Origin: a virus
Virus record (IMG/VR): IMGVR_UViG_3300019758_000278
Span: 1 to 34,650 of that record
DNA: 34,650 nucleotides
Reading direction: 5' to 3' (one strand)
Shown: in pieces, positions 29,159-34,650 of the stretch
How positions within the stretch are numbered: the stretch's first letter is position 1
Layout: each line of letters opens with the position of its first letter
Made by a program: the position numbers and the translations under genes
Notes under the pieces: model-generated
Seen by the model: only the letters and a program-made list of their open reading frames with translations
The model's database searches: none
What the model was told of the DNA's origin: nothing

Positions 29159-29995
29159 ATGAGCGATATACAAGACATAAAAAATCAAATGATAGCGGTT
29201 AAAGAGAACGAAACCGCATTACAAGACCTTACCAGTGTAAGCAAGGTGTCTATATGGTTGCACTTATTTTTTATCGTGGCATCTTGTATTATTGATTTAC
29301 GTAAATACTTTACAGCACATCGTGCTTATGTAGATGACCGACTTGCCAATCAAAAAGCGGGTACGTTGCCTTGGTATCGTGCAAAGGCGTTAGAATTTCA
29401 ATACGGATTTGACTTAATAACCGACAGAGACAAGTTCGATAACGGTACAGCAACCGAGCAAGAAATTGAAGACTCAAAAGTCATTAAATACGCTGCTGTT
29501 AACGAAGGTGATAAACCAGGAACAATAGTTATAAAAGTTGCCACAGAAGTTAACGAAAAATTAGCAACCTTACCCACCGAAGTAGAAGCTTCTTTAAAAG
29601 AATATTACAAAGAAATTGGTTTTGCAGGCGACAGAATCACCATCATCAACCACTTGGCAGACAAACTGTTCTTAAATCTTAAAATTTATGTAGACCCGCT
29701 AGTATTATATACTTCGGGAACTTCCAAATTATTTGGTGGAAAACCCGTAGAAGATGCCTTACAAGAATTTATGAAAGAACTGCCCTTTAATGGCGAATTA
29801 GTGTTACAAAGCTTGGTAGACAAATTACAGTTGGTTGAAGGTGTACGAATAGCACATATACAAGAGGTAAAGAGTAGTTCGTTAGATGCCAATTCGGGCA
29901 CTCACGGAACACCCCAAGTAATTAACGTAAAACAAATACCAGTAAGCGGGTATTTTGAAATTGAAAATTTTGATAACATAAGCTATGTGGTATAG
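29159..29995 (+). CDS. baseplate J-like protein (Mu gp47-like)
   Basis: This 278-residue protein is in the baseplate J position and shows the Bacteroidota variant of it: an N-terminal region with TSVSKVSIWLHLFFIVASCI and then HRAYVDDRLANQKAGTLPWYRAKALEFQYG, a core with strands (GDKPGTIVIKVATEV), the J-like element LPTEVEASLKEYYKEIGFAGD, LNLKIYVDPLVLYTSG and a C-terminal domain with EGVRIAHIQEVKSSSL. J-like proteins form the wedge that links hub to tail fibres. It is shorter than P2 gpJ (302). The next gene overlaps by 11 bases. Confidence 0.78.
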   Translation: MSDIQDIKNQMIAVKENETALQDLTSVSKVSIWLHLFFIVASCIIDLRKYFTAHRAYVDDRLANQKAGTLPWYRAKALEFQYGFDLITDRDKFDNGTATEQEIEDSKVIKYAAVNEGDKPGTIVIKVATEVNEKLATLPTEVEASLKEYYKEIGFAGDRITIINHLADKLFLNLKIYVDPLVLYTSGTSKLFGGKPVEDALQEFMKELPFNGELVLQSLVDKLQLVEGVRIAHIQEVKSSSLDANSGTHGTPQVINVKQIPVSGYFEIENFDNISYVV

Positions 29996-30446
29996 TATCG
30001 ATTTTTATAAATGGGCAATCTTATTGCTCGCCATGCAATTACGAAAACCTAAGATGATAGCTTTTGTAAAAAGCTTAGTAGCTCCAGTAGCGAATTTGCA
30101 CTATGAGTTTATGCAAAGAAAGCAGCTAGACGAGTTCATTTTAAATCATAACGGACAAGTATGTTATTTACGTAAAGCCCTAAATGACTTGTTCGATAGC
30201 GAAAACCGAAGAATCAGAATAGGCGATGGTAATCAATACAAACGAAAGTACATATATACAAATGCCGAACAAAAGCCTTACTACTTAGGTAGTATGTATT
30301 TACATGAACGAACCGATTATGCCGATACAGGAGTTGACTTTATTGTGTACGTGCCTAATGCTTTGTTGTCGAGTAAAATTGAATTAGAAAACTGGATAGG
30401 CAAATTTAAAAAAGGAGTAAAAAGATATAAAATTATAGGAGAATGA
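29985..30446 (+). CDS. baseplate-region protein in the Mu gp48 position (153 aa)
   Basis: This 153-residue protein begins with an aromatic hydrophobic stretch (WYSIDFYKWAILLLAMQL), then helices (MIAFVKSLVAPVANLHYEF, YLRKALNDLFDSENRRIRIG) and strands near the end (VDFIVYVPNALL). The place after the J-like gene and before the collar gene corresponds to Mu gp48 / P2 gpI, but sequence similarity is not evident to me. The likely role is as a baseplate wedge-fibre connector. Confidence 0.62.
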   Translation: MWYSIDFYKWAILLLAMQLRKPKMIAFVKSLVAPVANLHYEFMQRKQLDEFILNHNGQVCYLRKALNDLFDSENRRIRIGDGNQYKRKYIYTNAEQKPYYLGSMYLHERTDYADTGVDFIVYVPNALLSSKIELENWIGKFKKGVKRYKIIGE

Positions 30447-31315
30447 ATCGAGCAGATTTTCAACAAACAGGAGGTTTTCCCTTAGAGACAAACACGCTTG
30501 AATTTATGCAAGCTGCTTATGGTATTTTTAATGCTTTTGGAGCATTAGCAGGAAATAATACTATCATAAGCGGTTGTGAAACTGAAGGTACAAATATTAC
30601 CGATGGTCATGTATATGTTAACGGTGAGTTATTGCCTTTTAAAGGAGGAACTCAACAAGCTTCAGTAGTTATTGTTGAAACAAAACAAGAAGTAGAGTTT
30701 GAAAATGGTGAGATAAAAGAAGTGTATGCCGATAGGTACGCCACCTTCGGTATTTCAGGAAATTCCATTGCTTGGGCAGATTTTAAACGCTACTATCCTA
30801 ACCAACCAATTGTAAAAGAAATTAAATGGGTTGGTCGTAATGTTACTAACAACGATTTGCCAAGAGGTTGGTTTATCGCCGACGGTACTAACGGAACGGA
30901 CAATGTTTTAGGGCGAATGATAGTCGGTAAAGACACGAGTGCTGAATTTAACCAAGTTGGAAAAACTGGAGGAGAAAAAACGCATACGCTTACGGTTGAT
31001 GAAATGCCGTCGCATAAACACACAGGAAGCACTAGTAATTCAGGTCAGCACAGACATGGCTTTAGAGATGGTTATTTTGCCGAAGGAACTTCAACGAGCA
31101 AACCAGCAAGTGGTTCAGAATATCAAGGAAAAAAAGTACGAGGCTCTAACGACACTGATGCCGATAACGACTGGATAGACTACAAAGACCGAAACACAGA
31201 GCTTGAAGGAGGTCATTATCATAGTCTAAACTTAAACAATACAGGTGGTAATCAACCCCATAACAACCTACCACCATATATAGTAATGATACCAATTCAA
31301 TTTATAGGAGGATAA
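30443..31315 (+). CDS. tail collar / short fibre protein
   Basis: This 290-residue protein ends in a phage tail collar domain: NDLPRGWFIADGTNGTDNVLGRMIVGKD at ~residues 133-162, then VDEMPSHKHTGST, HRHGF, GGHYHSLNLNNTGGNQPHNNLPPYIVMIPIQFIGG. The His-rich pairs (HKH, HRH, HYH) resemble the metal-binding sites in T4 gp12 and related collar domains. The N-terminal ~125 residues are beta-rich and would bind the baseplate (FNAFGALAGNNTIISGCETEG). The tail fibre gene follows. Confidence 0.87.
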   Translation: MNRADFQQTGGFPLETNTLEFMQAAYGIFNAFGALAGNNTIISGCETEGTNITDGHVYVNGELLPFKGGTQQASVVIVETKQEVEFENGEIKEVYADRYATFGISGNSIAWADFKRYYPNQPIVKEIKWVGRNVTNNDLPRGWFIADGTNGTDNVLGRMIVGKDTSAEFNQVGKTGGEKTHTLTVDEMPSHKHTGSTSNSGQHRHGFRDGYFAEGTSTSKPASGSEYQGKKVRGSNDTDADNDWIDYKDRNTELEGGHYHSLNLNNTGGNQPHNNLPPYIVMIPIQFIGG

Positions 31316-31317
31316 TT

Positions 31318-32862
31318 ATGGCATTTATAGATACAGTAAAAGGATGGTTTAAAACCAAAGACAAGCCAACACAAACACAGTTTTATTCATTGTTTAACTG
31401 GTTACGTTGGAAAGATGAACAAATACCAATTAATGAGGTGGAAAACCTTAATAGTTTATTAACCGCAAAAGCAGAAAGGGCAACCGTTAACGCTCATATT
31501 GCCGATAATGTGAAGCACATTACAGCCGAAGAGCGTACCAAATGGAACGAAACCTATTCGTTATCGCCAATTTCTGGAACTAACACCGTTACATTGTTGA
31601 AAAACGGAAATCCAATAGGAGACCCTATTGATTTAACCCCGTATTTAGATGATAGTAATTTAGCTCGTTTAGTGTCGGGTTCTGTGGATGCAAACGGGTT
31701 AGCAACATTTACTCGTGATGATGATTCTACTTTTACTGTAGATTTAAGTAATTTAAAAGATAATTTAAGTTTAGCACATGTAACAGGTAATGGAGCAACT
31801 ACGAACGATGAATTAAAGGTTAATAGGCAATCGGGGCAGTTAGGAATGACCGTATTAGGAATTAATAATGGCGCGAAAGTTCAAGTAGGTACAGATTTTG
31901 TGAGAGTTACCCATACTCCGATTAATTCCATCAATGCTATTACTCCTTTAGGGGTAGAGAGTAGAAAAGCCAATAGTCCTAGTAATGGAATTGTTATTGA
32001 ATATCCATCAGCTAACTCAATGAATGATGGTTTTAAGCAACTTAAAGTACCATATAAATCGGGAACTATTGCTGCTTTGGATGATGTTCTTGTATCTGTA
32101 TTAGATCATAATGGTACTGAAAAATTTAAAACGAAAGAAGTACAGTTTGATGAAAATTTTGAATTTAACTCTGCTGAACATGAAATAAAATTTAAAGCTT
32201 CAAACTATAGTTATATTACTTCTAAACTTAGAAAAAGTTTAAATAGTGGTGTAAATGACACGAATAAAATTAATTCAAAAAACAGTTATATCTCTGGACA
32301 ACATAATTATGAACTAGGTAAAATATTTTATGCTAGTCATACTTATAATGATTCTGATTTGTTGTTAAATATAAAAAACAAACTAACAAAAAACTTTTCT
32401 ACTATTAATGCAGAAGGTACTGAGTACCCGAATCAAGTAGTTATGAAAGTATATTTAAAACCTAAAAATTGTAAACTGTTTTATGGTGTTCCATTTGAAA
32501 AGGTTTTATTATTTGAACAGACCTTAGATAATTCTTCAAATACTCATTTCGCTAATAAACCAATTGATTTGGATATTATTATTACTGGACACAGGAGTGT
32601 AAATGTTGGTGGAGTTGTATCTAATTATTTTAGGGTTTATAGCAAGGTATTGGGAGAAGATAACGAGTTATTAAGTGAATCTAATGGAACGTATTACCAA
32701 GTAAGAACTTTAGCAGATGAGCCAATGTTATTAGAAGATTGTGAGTTTGTTCTAGAGCATGAAGTAGAAGTTAAATATGCAGATTCAACAAATGCAAACG
32801 GAAACAATAAAAAATACACAGCAAGATTAATAAATGTTTACACGTTAATAGAATCTATTTAA
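31318..32862 (+). CDS. tail fibre protein
   Basis: This 514-residue protein has an N-terminal baseplate-binding segment (residues 1-60, WFKTKDKPTQTQFYSLFNWLRWKDEQIP), then the fibre-type repeat unit HIADNVKHITAEERTKWN, a strand-rich shaft (NTVTLLKNGNPIGDPIDLTPYLDD and following) and a C-terminal domain from ~residue 320 (HNYELGKIFYASHTYND onward) that would be the receptor-binding tip. Loss of similarity between phages is usual for such tips. No intramolecular chaperone motif was seen. Confidence 0.8.
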   Translation: MAFIDTVKGWFKTKDKPTQTQFYSLFNWLRWKDEQIPINEVENLNSLLTAKAERATVNAHIADNVKHITAEERTKWNETYSLSPISGTNTVTLLKNGNPIGDPIDLTPYLDDSNLARLVSGSVDANGLATFTRDDDSTFTVDLSNLKDNLSLAHVTGNGATTNDELKVNRQSGQLGMTVLGINNGAKVQVGTDFVRVTHTPINSINAITPLGVESRKANSPSNGIVIEYPSANSMNDGFKQLKVPYKSGTIAALDDVLVSVLDHNGTEKFKTKEVQFDENFEFNSAEHEIKFKASNYSYITSKLRKSLNSGVNDTNKINSKNSYISGQHNYELGKIFYASHTYNDSDLLLNIKNKLTKNFSTINAEGTEYPNQVVMKVYLKPKNCKLFYGVPFEKVLLFEQTLDNSSNTHFANKPIDLDIIITGHRSVNVGGVVSNYFRVYSKVLGEDNELLSESNGTYYQVRTLADEPMLLEDCEFVLEHEVEVKYADSTNANGNNKKYTARLINVYTLIESI

Positions 32863-32864
32863 TT

Positions 32865-33251
32865 ATGAAAAAAATACATACACAACAAAAAGTACGACAA
32901 GGTAAGGACGGTAATATGTATTATGTGTCTCGAGAAATTGTAAAGTTTAATCAAACTACAAGTGGTTTTGTTGCTATTTATAAAGAACAACTTTTTGATA
33001 TAATTGATAATGAAATTAAAATTATTGAAGAATATCCTCAAGTATCTTCAGAATTTAATCCAAACCAAGTTTCTGGATTATTTACAATGTTAAATGAGCC
33101 TATTTTAGCAACCGATAACTTTGTAGATAAGTTCAATGAGTTACAAGTAAAAGCAATGCTTATTGACACCAAAAACCAAACAGCTCTAGGTAGATACGGA
33201 ACTAAAGATTGGATAATTTATGATGAAGCTCAGTTACTTGCAACAACCTAA
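32865..33251 (+). CDS. fibre-associated protein of unknown function (128 aa)
   Basis: This 128-residue protein begins two bases after the fibre stop. It has an N-terminal strand region (MYYVSREIVKFNQTTSGFVAIYKEQL) and a helical middle. No family is recognised. Position suggests a fibre assembly chaperone or tip accessory. Its end overlaps the DUF1353 gene by 32 bases. Confidence 0.6.
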   Translation: MKKIHTQQKVRQGKDGNMYYVSREIVKFNQTTSGFVAIYKEQLFDIIDNEIKIIEEYPQVSSEFNPNQVSGLFTMLNEPILATDNFVDKFNELQVKAMLIDTKNQTALGRYGTKDWIIYDEAQLLATT

Positions 33252-33645
33252 AGAAATTCCTTTAGCTTATATAACATCAAGCCAAAGAGACTTTAAAACT
33301 ACTGTAGATATTGAGGTTACTTTGAGTGATGGTTATGTAGTTAAAATTCCTAAAGGATATATTACCGACTTGAGTAGTAAACCAAAATGGTTATGGAGCT
33401 TGCTACCGCCATTTGACAAAAGGTTAATTTCTGCTGTTATCCATGATTTTCTTTGGACTAACAAAATGGAAGAAATAAAGCGTCATGGTTCAATCCATAA
33501 AGCTTTTACATTTTCAAATGAAGAGTTCAATAAATGGAATAAAGCATTAGCGCCTGAAAGTAATTTTAAAAACTGGATAGAGTATAGCTACTTACAGAGG
33601 TTAAGCATGCCGTATTATACTGGTAAAAAATCAATTGGGGAGTAA
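33220..33645 (+). CDS. DUF1353 family protein
   Basis: This 141-residue protein carries the DUF1353 signature: VTLSDGYVVKIPKGYITDLSS and KPKWLWSLLPP, then AVIHDFLWTN, close to the family form 'vPkGfxTDlaSvPxxxwxllpp ... aaviHDxLy'. The domain is found late in phage genomes and in association with tails, but its role is not known; the conserved D and His-Asp pair look like a metal or substrate site. The first two residues are both Met; the second (33223) is an equally good start. The gene overlaps the preceding one by 32 bases. Confidence 0.85.
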   Translation: MMKLSYLQQPKEIPLAYITSSQRDFKTTVDIEVTLSDGYVVKIPKGYITDLSSKPKWLWSLLPPFDKRLISAVIHDFLWTNKMEEIKRHGSIHKAFTFSNEEFNKWNKALAPESNFKNWIEYSYLQRLSMPYYTGKKSIGE

Positions 33646-33672
33646 AAGAGTCCCCCAGCATTAAAAAAAGTT

Positions 33673-33767
33673 TCCTACGCTTATTTTTAAACAGAGAGCC
33701 ACACAGGCTACTGGAGGACATATTTCTTCAGTGAGCTTGTGTGGCTTTGTTGTTTGTAAGCGTAGGA
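33673..33767. repeat. large inverted repeat between the tail operon and the methylase
   Basis: Outer arms TCCTACGCTTA (33673-33683) and TAAGCGTAGGA (33757-33767) are perfect 11-base complements. Inside, AGCCACACA-G-GCT (33697-33709) pairs with AGC-T-TGTGTGGCT (33734-33746), and ACTGGAG (33710-33716) with CTTCAGT (33726-33732), one G-T, loop of 9 bases. In all ~30 bp of nested pairing. On the minus strand the stem is followed by a run of seven T (AAACTTTTTTT), so it may stop transcripts from the right; on the + strand no T run follows. The 162-base gap between DUF1353 and methylase (33646-33807) holds no other gene. Confidence 0.75.
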
Positions 33768-33807
33768 GAAGCAAAAATAAAAATAGTAAACAAAAAACAA
33801 ATAGTAA

Positions 33808-34650
33808 ATGAGTAAAAATTACGCAACAGCGCCTTTGCCGTTTCAAGGTCAAAAACGGAATTTTATTAAACAGTTTAAACAGGCTTTAAAGACGTATCCT
33901 ACGGATGCAATTTATGTAGATTTATTTGGTGGTAGTGGTTTATTGAGTCATACCGTAAAGCAAGAAAATCCAAAATCTAATGTGATTTACAACGATTATG
34001 ACAACTTTAAACAGCGTTTAAATGCGATTGAAAGCACAAATAAATTGCTTACTAGTTTGCGTCCATTAGTTGAGAGTGTGCCTAATAAAAAGGCTATACC
34101 TGACAATATCAGATATCAAATACTAGATATCATAACCCAAGCTGATAAGCAAGGTTATGTAGATTATATCTCCTTGTCTGCTAACCTATTGTTTAGCATG
34201 AATTATGTGCAGAGCTTAGAAGAGCTTAAAAAGCAACGCTTTTATAATAGATTACGCAAAAGTGACTATGATGCTACAAGCTACCTAAAAGGTGTTGAGT
34301 TTGTTTGCTATGATTATAAAGAGTTGTTTGATATGTATAAGGACGTTCCGAATGTTGTTTTCTTGGTTGATCCGCCATATTTATCAACGGATTGTTCTAC
34401 TTATAAGAACTACTGGAAGCTTTCAGACTACTTGGACGTGTTAAAGGTACTAATGGATACCAACTACTTTTATTTTACGTCAAATAAATCTAGTATTGTG
34501 GAGTTGTGTGAGTGGATTGAAACCAATACAGGAGGAGTAAATCCGTTTAATAAAGCAAAGGTTGTGTATCATTACAATAGTACGAGCCATAATACTGGAT
34601 ATACCGACATAATGTTACATAAGGGTTATACTACTGATACAACGTTTTAA
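33808..34650 (+). CDS. DNA adenine-N6 methyltransferase, Dam (D12) class
   Basis: This 280-residue protein methylates adenine in a short DNA target using S-adenosylmethionine. D12-class motifs are in order: PFQGQKRNF (residues 11-19, the FxGxK SAM site), DLFGGSGLLS (D38 to S47), and the catalytic DPPY at residues 188-191 in FLVDPPYLSTD. The target cannot be read from sequence; GATC is common for this class. A methylase at the right end of a Mu-like genome recalls Mu Mom in location (DNA modification that protects phage DNA from restriction), although the chemistry differs. The stop is the last base of the window. Confidence 0.92.
   Translation: MSKNYATAPLPFQGQKRNFIKQFKQALKTYPTDAIYVDLFGGSGLLSHTVKQENPKSNVIYNDYDNFKQRLNAIESTNKLLTSLRPLVESVPNKKAIPDNIRYQILDIITQADKQGYVDYISLSANLLFSMNYVQSLEELKKQRFYNRLRKSDYDATSYLKGVEFVCYDYKELFDMYKDVPNVVFLVDPPYLSTDCSTYKNYWKLSDYLDVLKVLMDTNYFYFTSNKSSIVELCEWIETNTGGVNPFNKAKVVYHYNSTSHNTGYTDIMLHKGYTTDTTF

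Noticed and set aside
31318-32862. Invertible tail-fibre segment as in Mu (gin/gix)
   Set aside because: No invertase gene and no inverted repeats flanking the fibre tip were found; the inverted repeat at 33673-33767 has both arms on the same side of the fibre genes.
1-34650. CRISPR arrays, insertion sequences, diversity-generating retroelement, rRNA or complete tRNA
   Set aside because: No regular repeat-spacer arrays, no second transposase, no reverse transcriptase and no complete cloverleaf were seen.

Overview
The window is almost all of a Mu-like (transposable) prophage or phage from a member of the Bacteroidota, most likely a marine-type Flavobacteriia. The host call rests on very AT-rich coding sequence, weak ribosome binding sites, at least one promoter-like site of the TTG-N20-TAnnTTTG type, and several Bacteroidota-type phage families (DUF2586 sheath, DUF6046-like tail protein, DUF6633-like protein). 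No chromosomal gene is visible. Neither the repressor nor the phage ends are in the window: it opens at or inside a small early gene and closes on the stop codon of a DNA adenine methylase.

Layout. (1) 1-4.7 kb, + strand: transposition module, with a small HTH-like protein, a MuA-like DDE transposase, a MuB-like AAA ATPase and a second P-loop ATPase. (2) 4.7-10.4 kb, +: a tightly packed early/middle operon of small genes, including a DUF3164 protein, a DEDDh exonuclease, an ASCH protein, a DUF6633-like protein, and a two-HTH protein with a degenerate HNH domain. It includes five genes of 38-56 codons and ends at a strong terminator at 10.48 kb. (3) 10.5-11.26 kb, +: a possible moron (membrane-anchored NTF2-like protein) and a small HTH-like protein with its own promoter-like site. 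(4) 17.7-11.25 kb, minus strand: head packaging and assembly module in the order small terminase, unknown, large terminase, gp36-like, DUF935 portal, MuF, gpG-like and tail terminator. (5) 17.85-33.65 kb, +: ClpP-like protease/scaffold, major capsid, amidase, u-spanin-like protein, sheath, tube, tail chaperone, tape measure, baseplate, holin, LysM, collar, fibre and DUF1353. (6) A large cruciform-like inverted repeat and a Dam-type methylase close the window.

Modules 4 and 5 diverge from a 147-bp region near the middle of the window. It carries a pair of 13-bp repeats spaced 22 bp and no clear host-type promoter, so an activator-dependent bidirectional late promoter is plausible.

Most notable observations: (a) the portal and MuF reading frames meet at a run of ten A, the MuF frame has no start codon before its 85th codon, and the two frames overlap only at that run, so a -1 slip would give a portal-MuF fusion of about 855 residues; (b) the MuF protein has a C-terminal extension resembling CdiA-type nuclease toxin domains; (c) the tail chaperone shows the classic -1 frameshift layout; (d) the protein after the endolysin has both a lipobox and a C-terminal membrane helix, as in unimolecular spanins; (e) a short tRNA-like element lies in the early operon; (f) the major capsid protein begins with a signal-peptide-like segment.
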